Both the position numbers and the translations under genes were made by a program. The notes beneath the pieces were generated by a model. The model was given only the letters and a program-made list of their open reading frames with translations. It made no database searches and had not been told where the DNA came from. From Rhizophlyctis rosea (lineage: Eukaryota > Chytridiomycota > Chytridiomycetes > Rhizophlyctidales > Rhizophlyctidaceae), in NCBI GenBank assembly GCA_027596075.1, contig JADGJC010000524.1, positions 6,063 to 20,380 on the forward strand: 14,318 nucleotides of DNA. Reading direction: 5' to 3'. Below, in pieces: positions 1-10,404 of this stretch. The stretch's first letter is position 1. Each line of letters starts with the position of its first letter.

Positions 1-582
1 CCTCCGTCCCAACCCCTCACCCGACGCCGGACTCGTCCCCCCCTCCCGATACCGTATAGGCGGGAGCAAATCTCCGCTTCCGCCGCCGACGGCCTGTAAA
101 TCCCTTATAGAAGGTAACGTACGATTCAGACTCTCATTTAACAACGGCAGATTCATTGATGACGTCGTTTGAGGATGTGGGATAGGCAACCGTAACGACG
201 TAGATGTGTCATTCGCAAACCCAGTCGCAGGAGGAGTCTGTTGTTGTTGTTGTTGTTGCTGCTGCTGTTTTTGCGGCTGCTGATTATTCACTCTCGGAGT
301 ATACGGCACAAACGCCGAATTAGGTGACGGAAGTGATATAGACCGTGTTCGAGGGTGGGATGTTGATTGGGTATCGATGATTGTATGTGTGTTATCAGAT
401 GTCGAACGGTTATTTGGCGGGGCCAGGGAGTATGACTGAGGTGTGGGACGGGGGTATGTCGGTGGTGGGGATTGCGAGTGTCCTACTACTGTCTCCGTTG
501 TTCGGCGGGATGATGAAGGGGTTTCGTCGTGGCCGTAGGGTGCTCCGTATGGCCTATGTGGAGGTGTGTGGTTGTCCGACAT
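1..582 (-). CDS. N-terminal part of a poly-Q, Pro/Ser/Thr-rich protein, cut by the window edge
   Basis: The minus strand is open from an ATG at 582-580 to the window edge, giving 194 residues without a stop. An in-frame TGA lies upstream at 672-670 and no other ATG lies between, so 582 is the likely start; the base at -3 is A. The protein begins MSDNHTPPHRPYG and is low-complexity throughout: Pro/Ser/Thr-rich to about residue 95, ten consecutive glutamines at 106-115 after a QQPQK lead-in, then a less repetitive stretch with RTLPSIRDLQ at about 154-163 and a glycine-rich tail. No catalytic or DNA-binding domain lies in the visible part. Such N-termini are common in fungal transcription factors and other regulators, but that role is inference because the folded domain, if any, lies left of the window. 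An upstream exon cannot be excluded. Confidence 0.6.
   Translation of the reverse strand, partial: MSDNHTPPHRPYGAPYGHDETPSSSRRTTETVVGHSQSPPPTYPRPTPQSYSLAPPNNRSTSDNTHTIIDTQSTSHPRTRSISLPSPNSAFVPYTPRVNNQQPQKQQQQQQQQQQTPPATGFANDTSTSLRLPIPHPQTTSSMNLPLLNESLNRTLPSIRDLQAVGGGSGDLLPPIRYREGGTSPASGEGLGRR
235..270 (-). repeat. CAA/CAG trinucleotide repeat coding for poly-Q
   Basis: On the plus strand this reads TTG/CTG triplets, on the coding minus strand CAA and CAG. It encodes the ten-glutamine run of the partial protein at 1-582. The mixture of CAA and CAG codons should make it more stable than a pure CAG tract. Length variation between strains would be expected. Confidence 0.8.
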
Positions 583-1517
583 TTTTGGTGGTCGACCGGT
601 CGAATGTGGGGAGGGATGTGAGGTATTGCGTTTGCTCGTGCTGAAGGAGTTTGAATGAATAGGTAAGTTTCATGTAAGGTGATTGTCCATGAGAATATAG
701 GTCAGATGATGATCAGCATGATCGGTGTTTAGCAGATTGAAAGTACCGCGATGAACGTGATGAACAGGGTGGGTGGTCTTAAGTGACGAACCTGATGCTA
801 TTACAGCCAATGGTTGGGCGACAGCGTGAATATGAATGGTCGGTCAATCGTTGGTGGAAAAATCGGGCTAATGAAAGTAATGAATGAGTTGAAGTGGAAC
901 GGAGGTAGTCAGTGTTGACTGCATTGAACCCCGTCTCCTTCTCATGCGTGAGACTCGAACAACACCCGCATCCTTTATCGTCATTGCTACTCCCCCATAG
1001 TACCCAATAGTTAAAGACACCGACCAATCCCCTCACATCGATAACTACTAGGTAACACTGCATCTACGTGACTCGCTCCTCCTCCGCCTCCGAATGCATG
1101 GGGAGCGCCTCCCATACACCGCCATACCAGTAAGTAGTAACCAACCGTGACAGCCATGTATAGGTGGTGACATGGTATTAGACACCCAGGCACGCCTCCT
1201 TCCACCCCCTCTCGCCTCCAGCCAACCCAGCCATTTGAAACATAAGACACCCGCACCGAGAAATCGACCATGAGGTCCGTCTATCCCTCCGAGAGTCATC
1301 GCATATTCCCTTACACCGGATGATCGGTAGACACACTATCATATGCGCCTTTGACATGATTCCCACCCATATGAAACACGTCACGAACGATATTGGTATA
1401 GGTAGCAATACACCATAGTCCCCCATGGAGGCAAACTACTCACCTTGTATGCACAGCGTGGTGGACTAACTGGGAAAGAGGAAACCCCAACAATAACGAG
1501 TGTCCGCGGTCGTGGTT
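583..1517. other. Unassigned stretch, probably 5' flank of the poly-Q gene
   Basis: No reading frame here stands out from chance on either strand. Overlapping minus-strand frames between about 1011 and 1426 are short and rich in Gly, Cys and Trp in a way that does not resemble a protein. Since the poly-Q gene starts at 582 on the minus strand, this interval should contain its 5' UTR and promoter. I see no clear TATA box. Confidence 0.4.
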
Positions 1518-2265
1518 TTAGACTTTGAGGGTACTAAGGGTAGCACCAAGTATGAAGACAATGATAATACCGAGGAGCAGGGATATAATGAATGGGACAG
1601 ATGATGATGAAAATGAGTGGATAGAAAGGGGGAAAGGTCCAAAGTCTCCGAAGGACAAACACCCTCGGTGTTTGCGGAAGTCGGAGAGAGGCACACTTTT
1701 TTGTTTACAGACACCCAAGGTCCACCAGCCGCTAGTTGGGCAAAAAACCGACGATTCGTCTTGACTAGTTACGATTGGGGACCAACGTTTGTCAGCCACG
1801 GGTTGGCCGTCTATCGAGTCATTATAAAAAACCCAGGAAGATCCGGCTTACGGGTATCCGACGGAGAGGAACCGGCGGGGTGATATGTGGATTGTGGAGG
1901 GAAAAAAGTTGGGTGGACCCCATTTATGATTCCTCGCGCGCGAGTCCACTTATGGGTCGCGGTTGTTGCTGATCCGGCGAGTGTTTTCCTCCTCTTATTG
2001 AAACGAGTTGCAGGCTCACCACCGATGTGAGGGATTCCGGGGAAGTGATACGCGAGGTGGGTTTGTATCGACCGTCGGTTGATTGGAGCCCCCTTTCTTT
2101 CAGAGGTGATAGGAAATGAATCCGGTGCTTCCCATTATCCGCATCATGGCGGTTGATGGAAAAGTTTGAATGATGGACCAAAGAGCTGCAGAAAAGTGAA
2201 TGCTGGTCCAAGGGTGGCACCCTCTTTGCTGCCTCGGAATGGCGGAAGCCTTCCGCATTATACAC
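1518..2265 (-). CDS. Candidate 3' end of a gene for a single-pass membrane protein (two exons)
   Basis: A minus-strand frame open from 1847 to the TAA at 1520-1518 ends in an unusually clean membrane span, VPFIISLLLGIIIVFILGA, coded around 1540-1598. Just before it comes a serine-rich stretch, and before that a Trp/Cys-containing region, as in a type I surface protein with a very short cytoplasmic tail. Codons in this frame end mostly in C or T, which favours coding. A second open minus-strand frame (2265-1950) could be spliced to it: a donor after 1950 (phase 1) and an acceptor before 1846 give a 103-bp intron and keep both frames open. That acceptor is AAG, which is weak. No convincing start codon was found, so the gene would begin further upstream (higher coordinates). 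The family is not recognised. The opposite strand is also open over part of this, so the call is tentative. Confidence 0.28.
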
Positions 2266-4706
2266 ACAACCGGGGGTTCAACACCATTTGACTGCGTTCG
2301 TCACCCGGTCTGGACATCCAGGAGTTCCAACCCAACTCTCAACTTTACAACACAAACTTCTTGGTCTGCATCCCCCAATTTTCAGATTCATAAAGTAATA
2401 TATCTGGCGCATTACCAGAGACCCCAAGATCTCAACCAACTTCCAACATCCCCGATCAAAGTCACCCCCCATTTCAACTTGTGGACACACCCAGCAATAG
2501 CAATCGAAGAAGAGAAGGTCCAACAAGGATGTCTTCCGACCCGGGCTCCGAATGAGAAGGACGGTCGAGATTGTGAAACAGCATCCCATTTTTTTTCACC
2601 ATGGCCGAAATGGATTGGTTACCACTGTGAGAATCGAGCAGATTGCGATGATGGCTTGTGTTTTCTGCGTGTTTGCATTTCTTGAGCGTAGAGTTGGGAC
2701 GCTTGTGCTTTTGAGTTGTTTTTTGTAGCATTTTCATTCCCAATGGCAGGGAAATTGGTAAAGGGAAGATGTGGGTCCATTAGGAGTCTCGTGCCTTTCA
2801 ACATGCCAACCGGTCAGATCCCATTCAACGACTCCAAACAATCAACTCTACAAGGTGAAATCGACCTTCACGCCAGGGTTTAGCCACACAGAAAACCGGA
2901 CGCCGAGGATTTGGATCGGAGCCCTGATTGGGTACCACTCTGGGATCGACGCACCGAGGCACTAATCCGTGCTCCGGTTTTTACTTCACAACCGACGATC
3001 ACCCAACACTCAGTTGGCGGTGACGGGTTCTCGGTCAGCTTGGAAACCCCGACTGCAGCACCACGTGGTGCATTTCCGATCACAGGTCCGCTTGATTTTT
3101 GTGTTTGAATAAACCAATCACATGCTTTTCGGGTCTAGCGGTTACTTCCTTACCTCATCAATGACCAATGCATTGGAAGTCCTTCCCAAACTTCCCCAAA
3201 CTCCCCCAAAATCCGAATGTGAGAAATCATGTGGATGGAAAAGCGTTGCCCACAGTTACGCCAAGCGTCGGAACCGATCCAGGTTCAAAAGAATTGCTTT
3301 ACATTATATTTTATGCACGTCATACCAGAGTCATTCGCATCTCATTCCGATGACTCCTACTTTGCAGACTAACGAAGGATATGAACATGCGGCATTCACC
3401 ATGCCGTATACTTGTTGACGGATGACATCATGGAAGTTGCCTGTCCACATACTAGGTAGGAATGCCACACGCTTTGACCGCCTTTTCTTGCCAGACATAT
3501 GGCTCGAGCTTTGCAATAGCAGAGTAATGTCAATTACCTTTTGCTGTCGTCAACTTCCCACCTGAAGCGCGCGAATGGACATTCTTCCATACGGATAGAT
3601 GCAGCGTTGAGCATGCATACGTGTCAGGATAAGCATCGTGAGTCATGACGTCCCTACGTTCTGCGTGAGGGATTGTTGGTGTTCGTGATTTTTTGTCTTT
3701 CACCATCTGCGAAAAGGAATGAAAACTAGCAGTTGACTTTTGATAACGATGGACTCCAAGACTACGTTTCATGTGAGCATCCCAACGGTTTCCCCAGTCT
3801 TTCAGCCAGTTTGCTGCAGCATACATGAAAATCCCGAAGGCATAGCTTGTCTAAGGTTTGATGCCGGAGGTTCGATTTGATTAGATGAATGGCAAAAGAA
3901 GAACAACGTAAGATTGCCGAGGAGCGAGCTTTTGAGCCTTGTCGACACCAAAGTCACAGAGATTACCAGCCTATGCTGGTGGCAGTTAATGACAAGGCGT
4001 TAGCACACATCTAGTATTCAAACGGATGCACAACAGGGCGTGAAGTGGACGCTTAAGCTCCACTCCCAAGTGCGTGACTATCAGGCTGATTACGCAGACT
4101 ACGCCTCGATTTTCAAACCGAACTCGCATCCGCCATGTCCGAATGTCGAAGTGTAAGTTCAATTGGCCGCCGCCCACGATTTTGTCGAGTGACATGGCAT
4201 AATTTCTTCCGGAGCAGCCATTCCTTTTATGTTCAGGAAGCAATGAATGGTAGAATCAAAAAAGAGCCTTGCAACTTCGATGTCTTATACTCGCGTTGGA
4301 CGCAATGTGTTTATCGATGTTTCCACAGAAGCCACAGTCGTCCACCTAAAAGCGGCAGATGATCTTGGATGAATATGCGCAAAATGAAGTCATTGCTTAA
4401 CAATCGTCATGCTTTGAGACATTCGCCAAAGTATGATTACCTGATGGGCATAGCCACCGTTTCATTTTTTCTGCAAGGCCGGGACTATGGTCTACTCAGG
4501 GTCCTGTTGGGGGCTTGGACAAGCGCGCGTTCCAATATCACCCCTTTGGCAACCATGGGTTCCATGCTTCCACGCGATAGAATGTGGCTTAGAGACCATT
4601 TGTTTATCAAAGTCCTCCATGGTTGGAGCTCCCTTCCCCAACATCGTCCCCGCCATTTCACATCTTCCACCAACATCCCAAATAAATTCCAACAAAAAGT
4701 ACCAGT
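2266..4706. other. Unassigned 2.4-kb stretch with only short reading frames
   Basis: No frame exceeds what random sequence of this composition would give, and the two strands look equally likely. Points of mild interest: a Cys-rich minus-strand frame from an ATG at 2589 to 2278 (103 aa, not recognised); a plus-strand frame 2743-3108 interrupted by one TAG; and a minus-strand frame 3530-3850 preceded by a possible acceptor TTAG. About 4375-4706 should hold the promoter of the zinc-ribbon gene. A C-rich degenerate tract with repeated CCCAAAC-like units lies at 3183-3215. I see no RNA gene. Confidence 0.4.
2743..3108 (+). pseudogene. Possible small gene remnant with one in-frame TAG
   Basis: An ATG at 2743 opens a frame that reads 46 residues to a TAG at 2881-2883, then stays open in the same frame for a further 74 codons to a TGA at 3106-3108. 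Both halves look protein-like, with few rare residues and balanced charge. A single C-to-T change would turn a CAG into this TAG. The alternative is chance: stretches of this length between stops are expected several times in a window of this size. No family is recognised and there is no suitable intron that removes the stop, so this is a weak call. Confidence 0.13.
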
Positions 4707-5730
4707 ATGCCCTGGCCCTGCACAAGCTGCTCATTCACCGTGCCAGAAGATGTATACCGCTTCTGCCCTATGTGCGGAGGCGCCAAGCCTACAACGTCCT
4801 TAACTTCCTTACCCACCTCCCCTCCCCCTCCAGCTCCAGTCCTCTCCTCGCTAACCACACCCCCTACCACCGCACTAACCTTCCTAGACGCCGGAACCCA
4901 TCCCACAAACCATTTCAACACGTTATTCAATGCAATCTTTGATACCATTGATGCAGCTGTTGCACCGCAACGAACGCGGCACTGGGAGCCCGCAAAGATA
5001 TCCGCATACATGGATCGACAGTTTGGGGAATTGGAGTTACAGGGGTTGGAGTTGACGTATCAGAAGATCCCCGTTGAGTATATTGTGCAGCAGGTAATCA
5101 AACTCAGGAAAACTCTTCAAAATCGACTGAGGGGAAAAAGGAACCGAAACAGCTCATACCGAAAATTGACGATGGACCCTCCCTCGCAGGTTCCCACACC
5201 CCCACCCACCCAACAACCCTCCTCCTCCCTCCTCCAATCCTTCATGCCAAACATCCAACTCCCCCCCACCCGCGTCGCAATCCTCACCCGCGCCGGAGTC
5301 TACAACCTCCTCCGATTCGACATGCTCGTCGACCCCGCCCAATCATACACCTATCTCACCAAAGCCATCGCAAAGTTCCAGATCGTCCTCCCCTTTCAAC
5401 TTGAACGTAACATGCTGCCCGTTGGTCCGAATGCGGAGTACCAGCAGCGGAATAGGGTTATTAGTAATGAGGTGCAGGTGAGTATTGACAGAGAATGTGG
5501 TTTTGTTCATTGATGTCGGGGGACAGATGACCTGGTATGGCCTCCACGTTGTCTGACACTTTCTTTTTCTACAGCAAACACTCATGGCGGACGCACAAGC
5601 CGCGATCGAGATACAGAAACGTACAAGTCAGTTCAATATGTCCATCTTGACAAATACGTATTCGTATTGTCATCGCTGCGGCATATCGACGGCGGGGACG
5701 AAGTGTTCGAAGTGTCATAGAGATATTTGA
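4707..5730 (+). CDS. Protein with a zinc ribbon at each end, function unknown
   Basis: Two exons, 4707-5477 and 5575-5730, give about 308 residues. The start ATG has A at -3. The N-terminus carries CTSC (Cys5, Cys8) and CPMC (Cys20, Cys23). The C-terminus, after the splice, carries CHRC (Cys289, Cys292) and CSKC (Cys301, Cys304). Each set is a CxxC...CxxC zinc-ribbon pattern, so each probably binds one zinc ion. Between them lie a Pro/Ser/Thr-rich linker (about 28-65), a more structured part (about 68-130), a second Pro/Gln/Ser-rich linker (about 160-180) and a probable globular region (about 180-257). The second zinc ribbon appears only if the 97-bp intron is removed, which supports the intron. 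Zinc ribbons of this kind usually mediate protein or nucleic-acid contacts; the actual role is unknown. An in-frame 96-bp segment (5094-5189) may be a second intron, which would give 276 residues. Confidence 0.72.
5094..5189 (+). other. Possible additional in-frame intron in the zinc-ribbon gene
   Basis: A CAG|GTAATC donor at 5094 and a CCTCGCAG acceptor ending at 5189 bound 96 bp, a multiple of three without stops, almost the length of the confirmed 97-bp intron. The encoded segment is strongly basic (Lys/Arg-rich), unlike the protein on either side. It could be a constitutive intron, a retained alternative intron or true coding sequence; the sequence alone does not decide. Confidence 0.4.
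5478..5574 (+). other. Spliceosomal intron of the zinc-ribbon gene
   Basis: The donor is CAG|GTGAGT at 5478 and the acceptor is TTTCTACAG ending at 5574, with a pyrimidine-rich run before it and a CTGAC branch-site candidate at about 5553. It falls between codons (phase 0) and has in-frame stops. Removing it continues the frame into the second CxxC...CxxC module and the TGA at 5728-5730. Confidence 0.78.
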
Positions 5731-8700
5731 TATACCAATTTTGCGTAGTGACGAATACTTATTGATTGACCGGCTTGGTGGTCATTGTTCTGAAGCACTA
5801 GAAAAAAGAGTATGCATAGATATTCTCATACATTGGGTGGGAATGCTGCGTTCATCACACCAATTTGAATGTTATCAGTACCTAATATACTTGAATGCTC
5901 ATGCCATACAAGCTTGATTGATCCTTCTAAAGGTTCTATAGTAATCACGAATCTGACCTGCCTGAATCTGAGGTATCATACCATATCACACAGTGTGCAT
6001 CCATGGAAAGCCGGGACATGGAAAGCGACGGCCCCGATATGTTCTGGAGGATAACAACTGCTTCTTTTTGTTTGGTCGCATGGTACCAGTATCCATTCTT
6101 GAAGGGCTGCATGTTTTCAATTAATCTCAGTTCGTGCATTACTAAACTCATTGGAAACGATAACGGCGCCTTGCGTTTTCAATAGAGAACAAAAAGTAAG
6201 TCTTTGCAAGCATCTCAAGGAAATACTTCGATGCAAGTGACGCGCCTGCACCCACAAGCTGGCGTTCAACTGGGATAGCGTTGGCGGGCTTTACCTACAA
6301 GAACAGCGTTGTCTCGGGTAGGAACTCGAACGCAATGAACCATGCCTCTGGAAAGGCTCTTGACGGTCAAATTTCCTGCCAGTAGACCATGGTCGAAGAT
6401 ATCTTCGATATGATAGACCAATCTTCGTGTCTCCGTACTTGTCCATTCTTTGTAACACAGATTATACAGACACACGTAGTGTTGTTGGGTGAGGCCGAGA
6501 AAAGATGGGAAATCCGAGCATGAAAACGCGCAAAGGAACAAAAAAAAACATGTGGGAACCACTTTTCGGATTGCGAATTGGAAAGCGCGATGCCAACGCT
6601 TCACGCTGTGCACGCTGTAGACTTCCTTGACCTTCGTTTTCAAAGATTACAGTATCTAAGTCCAACTGGGAAATTGGTGGATTGATATCAGACGTAAAGG
6701 ACGCACATTCGGTCAGTTGCATTGCGACGCCATTCTCAATGCACATTTCCGCTTTCCACACAACGGCTGGACACATTTTAGAAGGCCTTGAACTCGATCG
6801 GGTCTTGACTTGATTATGACACAAGAGCCAAAACGATCATTGTAGTAAACAAGACCAAAAGCGATTCTCTGTTGCCTGTGGTGCAGCGACACAGAGGTAT
6901 GTAGTCTTTCCAACTTTTCTGGGACTACCAACATTCGGAGTACAATCGAAGTCATCATTCTCATCGCCGCAGCTGTGCTCAGAGACATATCAGCCATCGA
7001 ATAGTAAACAAAAGCAAATTCGCCGTTCTAGTGAGGTGCCACCAAAGCACGACACTAGATTGAAGTTGGAAAGATCCCCAGTGTCTCCAGATGCAAGTAC
7101 GTTCCGGATATCATAGTGCGCAGACTCAGGATAATAAGCAGACAAGTTTGATAGAAGATCCAATTCGTGCTCATCTCTCCTCGATGCGATGAAAAAAAGA
7201 CTCAGCTCCACCTCTCAGATAATCTGCACACGTCCAGCTGGTTCGGCTTCAGTTCAATGCAAGGCAACGCAACATATGCTCCAATGCTCTAGGAGGCTTT
7301 GGTGGTTGAGAGCGTCTGAATGGCACCCTCCCGGGCCGTCACTCCGCCATTGGCAGTCGGCTCTGTCAAGATGTGCATGAAGAGAATTAGAAATAATAGG
7401 AAGATGAGAGTATGCATCATAAGTCACCATGATCGGATCAAGACAGTTGACTGTCATTTCGAACAACTCACTGAAGAGCGTCCCACACTCACACTCGTAG
7501 GAGTCTTGAAGTCCGATGGTGACCGATCTTCTTTTTCAAGGTGCGATCCAGTGTGAGGCAGTGGTAAACCCAGGCACCCGAAGGTATGTCTGCAGATGAC
7601 AGGCTATATTTTACTTTACAAGCTATCGTGGTGTGCTACAACGTACGGACACTGATGGAGATTGTGGAGATTGTGGACATCATTTTTCTCGCAAGCCCTT
7701 GTATCAGTCCCGTCTGGTGGCTTTTTGGGCGTACCCGCACGTTGCCATCTGGCATATCACAGCATATCGGCTTATATGAGAACTGCTCACCCACCCATGT
7801 CACCTCGCATGCCTGCCGGATAACTTATGTGCTCTGCCCAATCCAGCTACGCATGACCTCTTCACTGTTTGAAATGGATGCTGTGGTCCAGATCTGTGTT
7901 GTGTTTTTTTGCTTTTTAGGGCCGACTCCAAAATTTGGTTGAATGCTAGCATAGTGCGATGATATCATTGCTTTCTGGAAAGATAGTATGTGCCCACATA
8001 TGCATAGCCGCTAGAGCTCAACGATCCTCAATTTGTCGCACTTCGAAAAGTTGCCAAATAGGCTGATGTCCCGCACCAACCGTTTTCACACTTTTTGACC
8101 ACGGTTTTATGCAGGCGGCAACGAGCATGCAAGAAGGCCAGCCATACATCGTTGCTTATCAGATGCATCGCTCTGCAGAGACTTCACGCAATACCCAGTT
8201 TCACCGGATTAGATATTAATAAGAGCCAATGATGAGCGGCCCCTGGATTACTCACTTCACTGCTATATGTTTTCGACGGTTGCTGCGGACTCTCCAGCGC
8301 AATTGTCAAGCAGAGAAGAATGTATGCGCCTCAACGTGCATCGCTAAATTTGCCAACGGCAATGCGTGGTGTATCGAAGCTGCATCTGCTACCTTTTCCT
8401 TCAGACCAAGCTTGTCTGGATGATATGTTAGGCGTCGAGGCGGGGCACACCGATGGATGGAATGTGCAATTCAATGCAATCCGTGATTGCATGCAATGTT
8501 CCCGACCGCTATTCGGCGCACTTCATTGCTTATGAGCCGCCATTGTCTTGGACAGTGCATGCCTTGATTTGGATCGGTCTATGACAGTTGCACTGCGGCT
8601 GCAACCCCATTGCGCATGGATGATTTTGCAGTTGAGGTGAACCAATGCTCAAAGGACCGTCGTAAGTGCTTTCATTATGCACGGCCGGTATCAGAATACA

Positions 8701-9018
8701 AAGAGAGCTTCCTTGATTATTCCTACAATGTGAGACCACCATTGAGACAAACCAGACATAGGCCTCACTCATCACAGCGAATTCATTACCGAGTGACGAT
8801 GAGATCGAATGGGCGTCCAGACAGCCAAGGATGCTTGGCGTTCTCACACCGCCTGCAGATATGTAATATAGGTCACCCACCGAACCTTAGAGGTACGAAA
8901 AGGTTCGTTCTACTAGCTTCGAGCGGAGTCCTTGCAGAACAGAAAGCAAAAAGAGTTTGATTAGAATGTTGGACCATGGGACATCAGCTGCAGTTCGAAA
9001 GCATCTGGAGTTTTGCAC
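5731..9018. other. 3.3 kb without a firm gene; scattered minus-strand exon-like frames
   Basis: No single frame is long enough to be a gene. On the minus strand many segments of 25-110 codons read like protein, and several can be linked by short GT-AG introns in matching phase. Examples: 8248-8280 spliced (GTGAGT donor at 8255) to 8170-8060, then to a frame from about 7957 to 7830; a frame 7210-7090 that could join 7031-6790; frames 6824-6500 and 6500-6266; and a frame from about 6170 to a TGA at 5945. These may be the downstream exons of the model at 9876-9019. Against this, plus-strand frames of similar length also exist (for example 7586-7942 and 8610-8960), and the number of such frames is near chance expectation. 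It may also be a decayed gene. Confidence 0.3.
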
Positions 9019-9876
9019 GCAGAAGGTGATTTGATTGGTATGCGGTTTGCTGACATCGGTTGAAGTCGGACGGTTCCAAGCAGCAAATCAACGGAATCAA
9101 CCAAAAGTAAGTCACCTTGCGATTGATTGACTCCAGCATGCCGCATCGAAACGTGATAGGATCAGTATCACCACACGCAAAACATGAAGAGAATGTCAGG
9201 ATGAGCGCTTCAATGTGTTCAGGTGGCAACTCCTCACCTATCTACATGCTATGTGGTCATGTATGGTTTGCAACCTTCTTATTGGTGCGCTCCGTTCGCC
9301 AAATTAGGTTGACAAACACATCGAGACGCTCCATCCAAGCAATCAAAGATGAACAAAATCAAATCCACGATTGCGCTATTGATAGTTCTCGTATCCTCCA
9401 TGCCTACGAAGTACAGCGAAGTGCTTTGGAAAAGATCCACCATGGCTGAGGTGAGGACGACAAATGACCTTGAGTTCGATTGTATGTCAATAACATCCTT
9501 GTTTGAGAGCCCTAGAGAGAATCGGCGTGCCTGAATGTGAAGGAAAATATATGACCCAACGTAATGTGGGAGGAGTGGGAGGCTACCTGGAGGGTTGCAG
9601 AACGTCTAAGACACGCAGGCAGGAAAGCAGCAAACCGAACTTGATTGAGGTGAAAAAGGAAAATTTTGTTTACGGCATGATTACGGACGGGCAAGTAACT
9701 CAAGTAGGTGAAACTATGTGAGTGCAATCAAGCCGCACAATTGGATGACAGATACAAACACGATATGCGGTATACTCAAGTTGAATCTCTATCATTTCCT
9801 GTCGTTCGGGATAAAAGTAGCGGGATCCAAGGGTGTTTATGGCTCGATCCGAGACCAAAAAAGAAAACCGATACAT
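9019..9876 (-). CDS. Candidate 5' exons of an intron-rich gene, product unknown
   Basis: A chain of minus-strand exons keeps one reading frame through four introns: 9876-9776, 9713-9587, 9530-9318, 9241-9116 and 9049-9019, with introns of 62, 56, 76 and 66 bp, all GT-AG. The ATG at 9876 has A at -3 and starts MYRFSFLVSDRAINTLG. The joined product is about 198 residues so far, mostly predicted helix with many Leu/Ile/Phe and few low-complexity runs, and ends near INRKQTAYQSNHLL. The third exon alone is 71 codons. Branch-like CTAAT occurs in the 76-bp intron. Splice-site choice at the third intron is ambiguous by a few bases, and the 66-bp intron is itself open. No family is recognised. The exons were chosen by eye and a chance chain is possible, so confidence is low. 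Any continuation lies to the left, toward 5945. Confidence 0.27.
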
Positions 9877-10136
9877 GCTGGGCGAGATATTGGACGCAAG
9901 AGCCCCAAGGTGTCATGTAATTCCACGACTACTGTTTCTTTCCACTAATCTGCAACCTCGGCGATTACGCTCATTGACACCTCTGCTTTCGTACTCCACG
10001 CACTGTACAGAACAGACGATGACAGGACCAATTTATACGGGGTCATCATGTTGGACCCTCCATTACACTCAAAGGTAGACACTCCCAATCGTTCTCCATG
10101 ACACAAATGTGGAACACAATTGAGTGAATGTTCCAT

Positions 10137-10404
10137 TTTATGCCCTAACCCGGGGTATCGTTCGTATATGTTTTGAGTTAGTCTTGGTATATTGAGTTGA
10201 GAACCTCAGGATCGTATGTCCTTGACGTGCTCTGTGAAACCGAGTGATTAGTTATTTGTCATAATACGTCATCGTTGTTGTGATTTGTTAGCTCATAGTG
10301 GCCTAGGAGCGTGTGCACATATTTTTCCCGCCTCAACCTGCCTTGCAAAATAAAAGGTGTTCATAGGTATTACGGTCTTGCCACATCCTGACACTACGTA
10401 TTTT
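10137..10404 (+). other. Probable end of a 5' LTR plus leader of element C
   Basis: This lies directly before a primer-binding-site-like motif and a Gag ORF, where a 5' LTR is expected. It contains an AATAAA-type signal at 10350-10355 and AT-rich stretches, but no second copy occurs in the window, so neither its left boundary nor its LTR identity can be proved. It is not similar to the LTRs of A or B. Confidence 0.35.

Noticed and set aside
381..644. Plus-strand frame of 87 codons
   Set aside because: It starts with TTG and is antisense to the poly-Q gene.
2200..2685. Plus-strand frame of 161 codons
   Set aside because: It starts at a non-consensus position, has irregular composition with no domain, and overlaps equally long minus-strand frames. 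A length like this is possible by chance.
4369..4942. Plus-strand frames of 144 and 151 codons just before and over the start of the zinc-ribbon gene
   Set aside because: They overlap the true 5' end in other frames, have irregular composition and no domain. They are shadows of C-rich coding sequence and of the promoter.
6321..6333. GTTCGAGTTCC on the minus strand, resembling a tRNA B box
   Set aside because: It has one mismatch to the consensus, no A box at the right distance and no foldable acceptor stem.
7586..7942. Plus-strand ATG frame of 118 codons, next to an apparent GTATGT donor
   Set aside because: Its second half is full of Cys/Trp/His and unlike a normal protein, and it lies opposite minus-strand exon-like frames. 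I could not link it to others convincingly. It stays the main argument against the minus-strand gene model.
9117..9449. Plus-strand frame of 110 codons
   Set aside because: It lies opposite two better minus-strand exons (9530-9318 and 9241-9116) and reads like their antisense.
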